A stretch of 49,150 nt of DNA, taken from contig JAIXTY010000284.1 of assembly GCA_027483705.1 (NCBI GenBank), positions 1 through 49,150 of the forward strand, given 5' to 3'. Numbering within the stretch: the stretch's first letter is position 1; each line of letters opens with the position of its first letter. This document shows positions 9,880-18,731 of the stretch, piece by piece. Both the position numbers and the translations under genes were made by a program. The DNA comes from Rubrivivax sp. (GTDB lineage: Bacteria; Pseudomonadota; Gammaproteobacteria; Burkholderiales; Burkholderiaceae_C). The notes under the pieces are model-generated. The model was not told where the DNA came from and searched no databases. It worked only from the letters and a program-made list of their open reading frames with translations.

Positions 9880-10845
9880 ATGACAGCACCCGCCCGCTAC
9901 CCACGCGACCTCGTCGGCCACGGCCGCCGCCCCCCGCATGCCCGCTGGCCGGGCGGCGCGCGCATCGCCGTGCAGTTCGTCCTCAACTACGAAGAAGGCG
10001 GCGAGAACAACCCGCTGCATGGCGACCCCACGAGCGAGACCTTCCTGTCCGAGCTGGTCACGGCGCAGGCCTACGAGAACCGGCACATGACGATGGAGAG
10101 CATGTACGAGTACGGTTCGCGCGCGGGGCTGTGGCGCATCCTGCGCGAGTTCGATGCGCGCGGCCTGCCGCTCACCGTGTTCGGCGTCGTCTCGGCGCTG
10201 CAGCGCTACCCCGAGCTGGTGGACGTGTTCCTGAAGCGCGGCGACGAGATCGCCAACCACGGCCTGCGCTGGATCCACCACCAGCACATGCCCGAGGCCA
10301 CCGAGCGCAAGCACATCGCGCAGGCCACGCAGCAGCTGAAGGAGCTCTGCGGCGACGCCTGGACGGGCGGCTGGTACACCGGCCGCGACAGCCCCAACAC
10401 GCGCCGCCTGGTGGTGGAGCAGGGCGGCTACGACTACGACAGCGACTACTACGGCGACGACCTGCCGTTCTGGCTGCAGGTGAAGAAGGCCGACGGCACG
10501 CTCGTGCCGCACCTCGTGGTGCCCTACTCGCTGGACACCAACGACATGCGCTGTGTGCAGGCCCAGGGCTTCAACACCGGCGAGCACTTCTTCACCTACC
10601 TGCGCGACAGCTTCGACGCGCTGTACGCCGAAGGCAACCCCGAGGGTGAGGACCGGCCCAAGATGATGAGCATCGGCATGCACTGCCGGCTGCTGGGCAA
10701 GCCGGGGCGCATCGGCGCGCTGCAGCGTTTCCTCGACCACGTGCAGGCGCGCGAGGGTGTGTGGATCTGCCGCCGCATCGACATCGCGCGGCACTGGCGC
10801 GCCACGCACCCTTTCAACGCCGACACCGCCTTCGTGTGGGAATGA
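9880..10845 (+). CDS. puuE: Allantoinase, PuuE type
   Basis: A 321-residue polysaccharide-deacetylase-fold protein (NodB homology). Motifs include [17 protein letters not shown], the [20 protein letters not shown] segment and [14 protein letters not shown], all seen in cofactor-independent PuuE allantoinases rather than the urease-like AllB family. It hydrolyses allantoin to allantoate. It lies 11 bases after the GntR gene, and its stop overlaps the start of the fused UraD-AllC gene, so the three form one unit. Confidence 0.95.
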   Translation: MTAPARYPRDLVGHGRRPPHARWPGGARIAVQFVLNYEEGGENNPLHGDPTSETFLSELVTAQAYENRHMTMESMYEYGSRAGLWRILREFDARGLPLTVFGVVSALQRYPELVDVFLKRGDEIANHGLRWIHHQHMPEATERKHIAQATQQLKELCGDAWTGGWYTGRDSPNTRRLVVEQGGYDYDSDYYGDDLPFWLQVKKADGTLVPHLVVPYSLDTNDMRCVQAQGFNTGEHFFTYLRDSFDALYAEGNPEGEDRPKMMSIGMHCRLLGKPGRIGALQRFLDHVQAREGVWICRRIDIARHWRATHPFNADTAFVWE

Positions 10846-12638
10846 GCATGAACGCGAACCCGCTCACGCTCGCCCAGCTCAATGCCGCCGACCAGGCCAC
10901 GTTCACGGCGCTGCTCGACGGCACCTACGAGCACTCGCCGTGGATGGCCGAGGCCGTGTGGCAGCGCCGGCCCTTCGCCACGCTGGCGCAGTTGAAGCGC
11001 GCCTTCGTCGAGGTGCTGGCCGATGCCGGGCGCGAGGTGCAGCTCAAGCTCATCCGTGCCCACCCCGAGCTCGCCGGCAAGGCCATGGTCAGCCAGACGC
11101 TCACGGCCGAGAGCACGAACGAGCAAGGCAAGGCCGGCCTGACGGACTGCACGCCCGCGGAGTTCGCGCACATCCAGCGCCTCAACGCCGACTACAACGC
11201 CAGGTTCGGCTGGCCCTTCATCCTGGCGGTGCGCGGTCCGCGCGGACTGGGGCTGCACCGCACCGAGATCATCGCCACCTTCGAGCGGCGGCTCGCGGGC
11301 CACCCGGACTTCGAGTTCGCGGAGTGCCTGCGCAACATCCACCGCATCGCCGAGATCCGCCTGGCCGACAAGTTCGGTGCCGTGCCGCGCCAGGGCCAGC
11401 AGGTGTGGGACTGGGCCGAGCAGCTGGCCGCCTTCAGCGACCCGGGCTTTGCCGAGCAGGGCCAGCTCACGGTGACGTACCTCACCGCCGCGCACCAGGC
11501 GGCGGCCGCGCAGCTGGCCGGCTGGATGCGCGAGTGCGGCTTCGACCGCGTCGAGATCGACGCCGTCGGCAACGTGGTCGGCGTGTACGACGGCGCCACG
11601 CCCGAGGCACGCCGGCTGCTCACCGGCAGCCACTACGACACCGTGCGCAATGGCGGCAAGTACGACGGCCGGCTGGGCATCCTCGTGCCGATGGCCGTGG
11701 TGCGGGCGCTGCACGCGCAGGGGCGCCGGCTGCCGTTCGGCATCGAGGTCGTGGGTTTCTCCGAAGAGGAAGGCCAGCGCTACAAGGCCACCTTCCTGGC
11801 CAGCGGCGCGCTCGTGGGCCAGTTCGATGCGGCCTGGCTCGACCAGACCGACACCGACGGCGTGACGATGCGCGAGGCCATGCGCGCCGCCGGCCTGCCG
11901 GCCACGCTGGAGGCCATCGCGGCTCTGCAGCGCGATCCGGCGCGCTACCTCGGCTTCGTCGAGGTGCACATCGAGCAGGGCCCGGTGCTCAACGAGCTCG
12001 ACCTGCCGCTGGGCGTGGTCACCAGCATCAACGGCAGCGTGCGCTACCTGGGCGTGGTGCAGGGCATGGCCAGCCACACCGGCACCACGCCGATGAACCG
12101 CCGGCGTGATGCGGCTGCGGCGGTGGCCGAGCTGGTGCTGTTCGTGGAGAAGCGAGCCGGCGCGGTGCCGGACGTCGTGGGCACGGTCGGGCAGCTCGAA
12201 GTCCCCGCGGGCAGCATCAACGTCGTGCCGGGCCGCTGCCGCTTCAGCCTGGATCTGCGCGCCACCACCGACGCCGCGCGCGACGCGCTGGCGCACGACG
12301 TGAAGGAGGAGCTGGCCCGCATCTGCCAGCGCCGTGGCCTGAGCTTCACACTGGAGCCCACGATGACGGCCGCCGCCGCGCCCAGCCACCCGGCGTGGCA
12401 GGCGCGCTGGGAACGCGCCGTGGCGGCGCTGGGCCTGCCGGTGTTCCGCCTGCCCAGCGGCGCCGGCCACGATGCGATGAAGCTGCACGAGCGCATGCCG
12501 CAGGCGATGCTGTTCCTGCGCGGCGGCAACTCCGGCATCAGCCACAACCCGCTGGAAACCATCACCGCCGAAGACGCCGAGCTGTGCGTGGCGGCCTTCC
12601 GCCAGCTGCTCGACGATCTCGCGAGCGACACACCATGA
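10842..12638 (+). CDS. uraD-allC: Fused OHCU decarboxylase / allantoate amidohydrolase
   Basis: A 598-residue fusion of two purine-pathway enzymes. Residues 1 to about 175 are UraD: catalytic-type His in RAHPELAGKA (H74), Glu in STNEQ (E94) and Arg in EIRLADK (R173). Residues from about 190 to the end are an M20 allantoate amidohydrolase: TGSHYDTVRNGGKYDG (H264, D275), SEEEGQRY (E308-E310), VHIEQGPVL, SHTGTTPM and GISHNPLE supply the metal and substrate ligands. The halves catalyse OHCU to allantoin and allantoate to ureidoglycine, the steps on either side of PuuE. Start and stop both overlap neighbours by 4 bases. Confidence 0.95.
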   Translation: MSMNANPLTLAQLNAADQATFTALLDGTYEHSPWMAEAVWQRRPFATLAQLKRAFVEVLADAGREVQLKLIRAHPELAGKAMVSQTLTAESTNEQGKAGLTDCTPAEFAHIQRLNADYNARFGWPFILAVRGPRGLGLHRTEIIATFERRLAGHPDFEFAECLRNIHRIAEIRLADKFGAVPRQGQQVWDWAEQLAAFSDPGFAEQGQLTVTYLTAAHQAAAAQLAGWMRECGFDRVEIDAVGNVVGVYDGATPEARRLLTGSHYDTVRNGGKYDGRLGILVPMAVVRALHAQGRRLPFGIEVVGFSEEEGQRYKATFLASGALVGQFDAAWLDQTDTDGVTMREAMRAAGLPATLEAIAALQRDPARYLGFVEVHIEQGPVLNELDLPLGVVTSINGSVRYLGVVQGMASHTGTTPMNRRRDAAAAVAELVLFVEKRAGAVPDVVGTVGQLEVPAGSINVVPGRCRFSLDLRATTDAARDALAHDVKEELARICQRRGLSFTLEPTMTAAAAPSHPAWQARWERAVAALGLPVFRLPSGAGHDAMKLHERMPQAMLFLRGGNSGISHNPLETITAEDAELCVAAFRQLLDDLASDTP

Positions 12639-13870
12639 CCACTCCTTCCCACGCCGCGCTCGACGCCTGGATCGACGCGCACTTCGACGAGCAGGTGCGC
12701 TTCCTGCAGGAACTGGTGCGCGTGCCGACCGACACACCACCCGGCGACAACGCGCCGCACGCCGAGCGCACCGCCGAGCTGCTGGCCGGCATGGGCCTGC
12801 AGGCCGAGAAGCACGCCGTGCCCGACTGGGCGCTGCAGGAGTACGGCCTGAAGTCCATCACCAACCTCGTCGTGCGCCAGCGCTTCGGTGCCGAGGGCCC
12901 GGTGATCGCGCTCAACGCCCACGGCGACGTGGTGCCGCCCGGCGACGGCTGGGTGCACCCGCCCTACGGCGGTGTCATCGAGGACGGCAAGCTCTACGGC
13001 CGCGCGGCGGCCGTGAGCAAGAGCGACTTCGCCACCTACACCTACGCGCTGCGGGCGCTGCAGGCGCTGGGCCTGCCGCTCAAGGGCGGCGTCGAACTCC
13101 ACTTCACCTACGACGAGGAGTTCGGCGGCGAGCTCGGCCCCGGCTGGCTGCTGAGCAACCGCGTGACGAAGCCCGACCTGCTCATCGCCGCCGGCTTCAG
13201 CTACCAGGTGGTGACGGCGCACAACGGCTGCCTGCAGCTGGAGGTGACGCTGCACGGCCTGGCCTCGCACGCCGCCTACCCGCACACCGGCGTCGACGCG
13301 CTGCAGGCCGCCAACCGGCTGCTGACCGCGCTGTACGAGCACAACCGCGTGCTGCGCACCCGGCGCAGCCAGGTGGCGGGCATCACGCACCCGTACCTCA
13401 ACGTCGGCCGCATCGAGGGCGGCAGCAACACCAACGTCGTGCCGGGCAAGGTGGTGATACAGCTCGACCGCCGCATGATCCCCGAGGAAGACGCTGCCGC
13501 CGTCGAGGCCGAGGTGCGCGGCCTGATCGAGGCTGCCGTGGCGCTGTCACCCGGCGTGCGCGTCGAGATCAAGCGCCTGCTGCTGGCCCACGCGCTGAAG
13601 CCGCTGCCCGGCAACACGGCGCTGGTGCAGGCCATCCAGCGCCACGGCCAGGCGGTGTTCGGCGAACCCATCCCCGAGAGCGGCACGCCCCTCTACACCG
13701 ACGTGCGCCTGTACGGCGAGCACGGCGTGCCGGCCGTCATCTACGGCGCCGGCCCGCGCACGGTGCTCGAGAGCAACGCCAAGCGCGCCGACGAGCACCT
13801 CGTGCTGAGTGATCTCCGTGGTGCGACCAAGGTCATTGCGCGCACCTTGTTCGACCTTCTCAGTGACTGA
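12635..13870 (+). CDS. M20-family hydrolase with altered metal-binding residues
   Basis: A 411-residue ArgE/DapE-like protein. H96 and D98 (NAHGDVV) and E161/E162 (YDEEFGGE) fit M20 ligands and the catalytic Glu, and the lid domain has SHAAYPHTGVDAL (211-223). The usual bridging Asp after GRG is replaced: the segment reads LYGRAAAVSKSDF with Val at 127. The C-terminal His ligand region reads SNAKRADEHL, with Lys383 where His is usual. It overlaps the UraD-AllC stop and is probably cotranscribed. It may act on a ureide such as ureidoglycine or ureidoglycolate, but the substrate is not recognisable. Confidence 0.85.
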   Translation: MTTPSHAALDAWIDAHFDEQVRFLQELVRVPTDTPPGDNAPHAERTAELLAGMGLQAEKHAVPDWALQEYGLKSITNLVVRQRFGAEGPVIALNAHGDVVPPGDGWVHPPYGGVIEDGKLYGRAAAVSKSDFATYTYALRALQALGLPLKGGVELHFTYDEEFGGELGPGWLLSNRVTKPDLLIAAGFSYQVVTAHNGCLQLEVTLHGLASHAAYPHTGVDALQAANRLLTALYEHNRVLRTRRSQVAGITHPYLNVGRIEGGSNTNVVPGKVVIQLDRRMIPEEDAAAVEAEVRGLIEAAVALSPGVRVEIKRLLLAHALKPLPGNTALVQAIQRHGQAVFGEPIPESGTPLYTDVRLYGEHGVPAVIYGAGPRTVLESNAKRADEHLVLSDLRGATKVIARTLFDLLSD

Positions 13871-14012
13871 CCGCCCCGCCCGAGTGCGAATGGCCGCCTC
13901 ACGCTGCATCGTGGTGCAAGCCCCGAGTCCCTGCTGAGCATGGAACTTGCAGAATGAAACGGCCGTCCGTGTTCGACCTTCCTTCTCTCGACTCTCTGCC
14001 CGGAGCCTTGTC

Positions 14013-15053
14013 ATGCCCTCGTTCCTGATCACCCGCCGTGCCGCCGCCGTGGCGGTGGTTGCCGCCCTGGCCGCGCCGCTGAGTGCGCTGGCCCAGACAC
14101 CGATCAAGTTCCAGCTCGACTGGCGCTTTGAAGGCCCGGCCGCGCTGTTCCTGGCCAGTGCCGCCAAGGGCTACTACAAGGCCGCGGGCCTGGACGTGAC
14201 CATCGACGCCGGCAACGGCAGCGGCGGCACCGTCACGCGCGTGGCCGGGGGTGCCTACGACATGGGCTTCGCCGACATGGCGGCGCTGATGGAGTTCCAC
14301 GCCAACAACCCCGAGGCGCCGAACAAGCCCATCGCGGTGATGATGGTCTACAACAACACGCCGGCGGCGGTGCTGACGCTCAAGAAGAACGGCATCAGCA
14401 AGCCCGCCGACCTGAACGGCAAGAAGCTCGGCGCACCCGGCTTCGACGCCGGCCGCAAGGCCTTCCCGATCTTCGCCAAGGCCAACAACATCAGCGGCGT
14501 GCAGTGGACGAGCATGGATCCGCCGCTGCGTGAGACGATGCTGGTGCGCGGCGACATCGACGCCATCACCGGCTTCAGCTTCACCAGCCTGCTCAACCTC
14601 GAGGCGCGTGGCATCAAGACCGAGGACATCGTCGTCATGCCCTACCCGGCGCACGGCGTGAAGCTCTACGGCAACGCCATCATCGTGAGCCCGAAGCTGC
14701 TGAAGGAGAACCCGGCCGCGGTGAAGGCCTTTCTGAGCGCCTTCCTGAAGGGCGCCAAGGAGGTGATGGCCAAGCCCGACGACGCCATCGAGTTCGTGAA
14801 GGCGCGCGACGGCATCATCAACGTCGACCTCGAGAAGCGCCGCCTGCGCATGGCCATCGACGCCGTCGTGGCCAGCCCGGATGCGCGTGCCGAGGGCTTC
14901 GGCGTCGTCAACCCCGGCCGCCTGGCGCTGATGGCCTCGCAGGTGAGCGACGCCTTCGGCACCAAGACGCGCATCGACCCCACGGCCGTGTGGACCGACA
15001 CGATGCTGCCGGCCAAGGCCGAGCTGAACGTGCTGCCGCCCGCCAAGCGCTGA
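14013..15053 (+). CDS. ABC transporter substrate-binding protein, NMT1/SsuA type
   Basis: A 346-residue periplasmic protein. It has a signal peptide (RRAAAVAVVAALAAPLSALAQ) and the family start IKFQLDWRFEGPAALFLASAAKGYYKAAGLDVTI, close to the THI5/NMT1 pyrimidine-precursor and taurine binders. The ATG at 14013 has CGGAG 7 bases upstream; an in-frame ATG at 13947 adds 22 residues that do not look like a signal. The matching ATPase and permease genes lie about 1.5 kb downstream behind two unrelated genes. The neighbouring deaminase and purine genes suggest a nucleobase-related ligand. Confidence 0.9.
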   Translation: MPSFLITRRAAAVAVVAALAAPLSALAQTPIKFQLDWRFEGPAALFLASAAKGYYKAAGLDVTIDAGNGSGGTVTRVAGGAYDMGFADMAALMEFHANNPEAPNKPIAVMMVYNNTPAAVLTLKKNGISKPADLNGKKLGAPGFDAGRKAFPIFAKANNISGVQWTSMDPPLRETMLVRGDIDAITGFSFTSLLNLEARGIKTEDIVVMPYPAHGVKLYGNAIIVSPKLLKENPAAVKAFLSAFLKGAKEVMAKPDDAIEFVKARDGIINVDLEKRRLRMAIDAVVASPDARAEGFGVVNPGRLALMASQVSDAFGTKTRIDPTAVWTDTMLPAKAELNVLPPAKR

Positions 15054-15084
15054 GACAGCGGCGATGAGGCCCTGGGCGACGGGA

Positions 15085-15621
15085 TCAGCGCAGGTCCCAG
15101 GAAAACTGGAACATGATGCCTGCGTCGCCCAGCAGGTGAACGGCCGCGGAGGACTGGCGGTTGAACTGCCAGCCCAGCGTCGCCAGCGCCCCAGGCGAGA
15201 AGCCGTTGCTGTTGAGCGGCACCTTGTCCTCGAACTTGCCCCGGTAGCCATAGAGCAGACCGGCCGAGACCTGGCCGAACAGTTCGGGGCGCTGCCACAG
15301 CGCCGGCCAGCGGCGGCCGACGTAGAAGTACGCGCTGGGCTGGCCGAAGGAGTTGGAGAAGCGCGACGCGCCGAGCAGCCAGTCGTCCTGCCGCTGGCGC
15401 TCGACGGCCACCGCCCAGACGTGCCGGTGCTCCGGGCTGTAGCGGTAGTGCTGGGTGAACGGGGACGCCGCGACGCGCCAGTGGCCCGGCCCCGCCCAGC
15501 CCTCGATCCAGCGGCCGAGGTCGGTCTGTTCGGCCTGGGCCGGCGCGGCCAGCGCCAGAGCGGCCATCAGGCTGGCGAGCGTTTGCAAGAGGGCGGCAGA
15601 CCCGCCAATGGGCACTTTCAT
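15085..15621 (-). CDS. Putative outer-membrane beta-barrel protein
   Basis: A 178-residue protein with a signal peptide (hydrophobic LLQTLASLMAALALAAPAQA, cleavage before EQ) and a mature part rich in alternating aromatic strands, such as HRHVWAVAVERQ, PSAYFYVGRRW, FGQVSAGLLYGYRG and AGIMFQFSWDLR. I do not recognise a named family, though similar proteins occur in Burkholderiales. It is convergent with the upstream binding-protein gene. Its ATG overlaps the ATG of the divergent hydrolase within the same four bases, so at least one of the two starts may be misplaced. Confidence 0.7.
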   Translation of the reverse strand: MKVPIGGSAALLQTLASLMAALALAAPAQAEQTDLGRWIEGWAGPGHWRVAASPFTQHYRYSPEHRHVWAVAVERQRQDDWLLGASRFSNSFGQPSAYFYVGRRWPALWQRPELFGQVSAGLLYGYRGKFEDKVPLNSNGFSPGALATLGWQFNRQSSAAVHLLGDAGIMFQFSWDLR

Positions 15622-16534
15622 GCCGCAAATTGTGCCGGGCAGCCCTGACGCGACCGGCCGCAAGGCCGTCCTCCTTCTCGGGTTGCTGGGCCTGCTGGCC
15701 CTGGGCGGCTGCGCCGGGCTGCAGGAGTGGACGCGCGAGCGCGCCTTGCGGCCCACGCCCACCGCCCCGGCCCACGTGCAGGCCGCGGCACCGTCGCTGC
15801 GCGAGGGCGACCGCCGCGAGCTGATCGAGTTGCCCGGCGGCGAGCGCCTGGCCCTGTGGTGGCTGCCGCAACCGCGCGACAACGCGCCGGCCCTGCTGTA
15901 CCTGCACGGCACCTTCCGCAACCTCTACCAGAACCAGCCCAAGATCGACGCCCTGCGCGACGCCGGCTACGCCGTGCTGGCGGTCGACTACCGGGGCTGG
16001 GGCGACAGCACGCCGCTGGTGCCCACCGAGGCCGGCATCCTGGCTGACGCCGATGTGGCGTGGCAGGCGCTGCGCCGCCGGCAGCCTGATGCCTCGCGCC
16101 GGGTGATCTACGGCCACTCGATGGGTGGTGCCGTGGCGGTGGCGCTGGCCGCGTCGCTGAAGGGCGGCCAGGACTACGCCGCGCTGGTGCTCGAGGCCAC
16201 CTTCACCAACCTGCCCGACGTGGCCCGCGAGGCCGGTTGGCTGGGGCGCATCGCGGCCCGGTTCAGCCCGGTGCAGTTCGACTCGCTGGCGCGCATCGCC
16301 CGCGTGGACGCCCCGGTGCTGATGCTGCATGGCAGCGCCGACGACACCGTGCCCATCGTGCTGGGCCGCCGCCTTCGCGACGCGCTGCCGGGTGCGCAGG
16401 TGCGCTGGATCGAGTTCGAAGGCGGCAGCCACAGCCGGCTGCACAGCGAGCGGCCCGAGGCCTATCGCCGTGCCTTCACCGAGACGCTGCCGGCGCTCAT
16501 GGCCCAGGCCGGACGCGGCCAGCTCAGCCCATGA
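15620..16534 (+). CDS. Alpha/beta hydrolase lipoprotein
   Basis: A 304-residue alpha/beta hydrolase with a lipoprotein signal (hydrophobic LLLGLLGLLALGG followed by Cys). The fold is clear: oxyanion region LYLHGTFRNLY, nucleophile elbow YGHSMGGA, acid in HGSADDTVP and catalytic His in GGSHSRLH. This resembles the YheT/BEM46-like 'alpha/beta hydrolase of unknown specificity' group. Starts at 15608 and GTG 15632 are also possible. It sits between a binding protein and its probable ATPase gene without an evident functional link. Confidence 0.88.
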   Translation: MPQIVPGSPDATGRKAVLLLGLLGLLALGGCAGLQEWTRERALRPTPTAPAHVQAAAPSLREGDRRELIELPGGERLALWWLPQPRDNAPALLYLHGTFRNLYQNQPKIDALRDAGYAVLAVDYRGWGDSTPLVPTEAGILADADVAWQALRRRQPDASRRVIYGHSMGGAVAVALAASLKGGQDYAALVLEATFTNLPDVAREAGWLGRIAARFSPVQFDSLARIARVDAPVLMLHGSADDTVPIVLGRRLRDALPGAQVRWIEFEGGSHSRLHSERPEAYRRAFTETLPALMAQAGRGQLSP

Positions 16535-16607
16535 GCTTGCCCGTGAGCCTGCCCATATTCGCCACACCCGCCACCCCTTCATGGCCCACTCCCTGGAAGC
16601 CACTCCG

Positions 16608-17420
16608 ATGACGCCCTTCGTCGACTTCAGCAACGTCTGGCTCGCCTACAACGACGAACTGCTCGCGCAAGGGCAGTTCGCCGTCGAGGACATCAGCCTG
16701 AAGGTGAACGAGGGCGAGTTCATCGCCATCGTCGGCCCCTCGGGCTGCGGCAAGAGCACCTTCATGAAGCTGGCCACGGGCCTGCGCCGGCCCAGCAAGG
16801 GCACCGTCGTCATCGACGGCAAGGAGGTCACCGGGCCTCTCAAGATCACCGGCATGGCCTTCCAGGCGCCGAGCCTGCTGCCCTGGCGCACGACGGTGCA
16901 GAACGTGATGCTGCCGCTGGAGATCGTCGAGCCCTACCGGAGCCAGTACAAGGCGAAGAAGAAGGAGTTCGAGGCCAAGGCGCGCGCGCTGCTGCAGAGC
17001 GTGGGCCTGGCCGGCTACGAGGACAAGTTCCCGTGGCAGCTGTCGGGCGGCATGCAGCAGCGGGCCAGCATCTGCCGCGCCCTCGTGCACGAGCCCAAGA
17101 TGCTGCTGCTCGACGAGCCCTTCGGCGCGCTGGACGCCTTCACGCGCGAGGAGCTGTGGTGCGCGCTGCGCGACCTGCACGCGGCGCAGAAGTTCAACGT
17201 CATCCTCGTCACGCACGACCTGCGCGAGAGCGTGTTCCTGGCCGACACCGTGTACTGCATGAGTCGCAGCCCAGGCCGCTTCGTCGTCAAGCGCGAGATC
17301 GACCTGCCGCGCCCGCGCGACCTGGAGGTCACGTACACGCCGCAGTTCACCGACATCGTGCACGAGCTGCGGGGCCACATCGGCGCCATGCGCAAGCCCG
17401 GCGTGGCCGTGGCGCAGTAA
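16608..17420 (+). CDS. ABC transporter ATP-binding protein (SsuB/TauB type)
   Basis: A 270-residue ABC ATPase. Walker A is GPSGCGKST (43-51), the Q-loop region is FQAPSLLPW, the signature is LSGGMQQRA, Walker B is LLLDEPFGALD and the switch region is VTHDLRES. These are the hallmarks of the nitrate/sulfonate/taurine importer group. The ATG at 16608 follows GGAAG; an ATG at 16581 would add nine residues. It pairs with the permease gene 34 bases downstream and probably with the NMT1-type binding protein at 14013. Confidence 0.93.
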   Translation: MTPFVDFSNVWLAYNDELLAQGQFAVEDISLKVNEGEFIAIVGPSGCGKSTFMKLATGLRRPSKGTVVIDGKEVTGPLKITGMAFQAPSLLPWRTTVQNVMLPLEIVEPYRSQYKAKKKEFEAKARALLQSVGLAGYEDKFPWQLSGGMQQRASICRALVHEPKMLLLDEPFGALDAFTREELWCALRDLHAAQKFNVILVTHDLRESVFLADTVYCMSRSPGRFVVKREIDLPRPRDLEVTYTPQFTDIVHELRGHIGAMRKPGVAVAQ

Positions 17421-17454
17421 CGGAGTCAAGAGGGAAGGGCAGGGGCAGAACACC

Positions 17455-18225
17455 ATGGTCGTGAGCAAGAACGTCGAACGCTGGTCGCCGCTGATCGTGC
17501 TGGTGGCGGCCCTGCTGCTGTGGCAGGCCATCGTGGCCGGCTTCAACATCCCGGAGTTCATCTTCCCGAGCCCGTGGCAGATCGGGCACCAGTTCATCGA
17601 ATTCCAGGGCCCGCTGCTCGCGGCCGCCTGGAAGACCTTCTGGGTCACGATGCTGGGCTTTGCCATCAGCATCGTCGTCGGCGTGCTGCTGGGCTTTCTC
17701 ATTGGCAGCTCGCGGCTGGCCTACACGGCGCTGTACCCGTTGATGGTGGCCTTCAACGCCGTGCCGAAGGCTGCTGTGGTGCCCATCCTCGTGGTGTGGT
17801 TCGGCATCGGCCTAGGCCCGGGCATCCTGACGGCCTTCCTGATCAGCTTCTTCCCCATCACCGTGAACATCGCCACCGGCCTGGCGACCCTGGAGCCCGA
17901 ACTGGAAGACGTGCTGCGCGTGCTGGGTGCCAAGCGCTGGGACGTGCTGGTGAAGGTGGGCCTGCCGCGCTCGATGCCGTACTTCTACGGCTCACTGAAG
18001 ATCGCCATCACGCTGGCCTTCGTGGGCACCGTGCTGGCCGAGATGACCGCCGGCGACAGCGGCATCGGCTACCTGATGCAGAGCGCCGGCAGCCAGCAGC
18101 GCATGCCGCTGGCCTTTGCGGGGCTGGTCACGATCGGCGCCATGGCCATGGCCATGTACGAGCTCTTCAGCTGGGTCGAGAAGCGCACCACCGGCTGGGC
18201 ACACCGCGGTTCGCAGAACCACTGA
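17455..18225 (+). CDS. ABC transporter permease (SsuC/TauC type)
   Basis: A 256-residue inner-membrane protein with six predicted membrane segments. The cytoplasmic coupling motif is the EAA-like LEDVLRVLGAKRWDVLVKVGLPRSMPYF. It belongs to the nitrate/sulfonate/bicarbonate/pyrimidine-precursor permease group and matches the ATPase gene upstream. A purine-type deaminase gene starts 11 bases after its stop, so import and deamination may be linked. Confidence 0.93.
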   Translation: MVVSKNVERWSPLIVLVAALLLWQAIVAGFNIPEFIFPSPWQIGHQFIEFQGPLLAAAWKTFWVTMLGFAISIVVGVLLGFLIGSSRLAYTALYPLMVAFNAVPKAAVVPILVVWFGIGLGPGILTAFLISFFPITVNIATGLATLEPELEDVLRVLGAKRWDVLVKVGLPRSMPYFYGSLKIAITLAFVGTVLAEMTAGDSGIGYLMQSAGSQQRMPLAFAGLVTIGAMAMAMYELFSWVEKRTTGWAHRGSQNH

Positions 18226-18235
18226 CACCCTGGCG

Positions 18236-18724
18236 ATGCCGCTGACGCACGAACAGACGCTGCGCCACCTGCGCGCCGCCAACGCGGTGGCGCAGGCCGC
18301 GCTGGCCCAGGGCAAGCACCCGTTCGGCGCGGTGCTGGTGGCGGCCGATGGCGAGACGGTGTTGCTGCAGCAGGGCAACGTCGACGGCGTCAACCACGCC
18401 GAGGCCGTGCTGGCGCGCGTGGCCGCGCACCGCTTCGACGCCGCCGCGCTGTGGGACTGCACGCTCGTCACCACGGTGGAGCCCTGCGCCATGTGCGCCG
18501 GCACGCAGTACTGGGCGCACATCGGGCACCTGGTCTACGGTATGAGCGAGGCGCGCCTGCTGGCAATGACCGGCAACCACGCCGAGAACCCGACGCTCGA
18601 TCTGCCCTGCCGCGAGGTCTTTGCGCGCGGGCAGAAGCCGATGCAGGTGGTGGGGCCGGTGCCCGAGGTGGAAGACGAGATCGCGGCGCTGCACCGCGAT
18701 TTCTGGCACACGCACGGGGCCTGA
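18236..18724 (+). CDS. Cytidine/guanine deaminase-fold nucleobase deaminase
   Basis: A 162-residue zinc-dependent deaminase. The zinc site is NHAEAV and EPCAMCAG, with the Glu of HAE as proton shuttle. C-terminal helices follow DFWHTHGA. The length and sequence fit the guanine deaminase / nucleoside deaminase group rather than TadA, whose tRNA-binding features I do not see. It sits between an ABC permease gene and ureD in a nitrogen-scavenging context, so deamination of guanine or a related base to release ammonia is a reasonable inference. The ATG at 18236 lies 11 bases after the permease stop. Confidence 0.85.
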   Translation: MPLTHEQTLRHLRAANAVAQAALAQGKHPFGAVLVAADGETVLLQQGNVDGVNHAEAVLARVAAHRFDAAALWDCTLVTTVEPCAMCAGTQYWAHIGHLVYGMSEARLLAMTGNHAENPTLDLPCREVFARGQKPMQVVGPVPEVEDEIAALHRDFWHTHGA

Positions 18725-18731
18725 TCGCACG

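Noticed and set aside
13930-13960. Possible sigma-54 site (TGGAACTTGCA) before the NMT1-type binding-protein gene
   Set aside because: GG and GC are only 5 bases apart, so the spacing rules out RpoN recognition.
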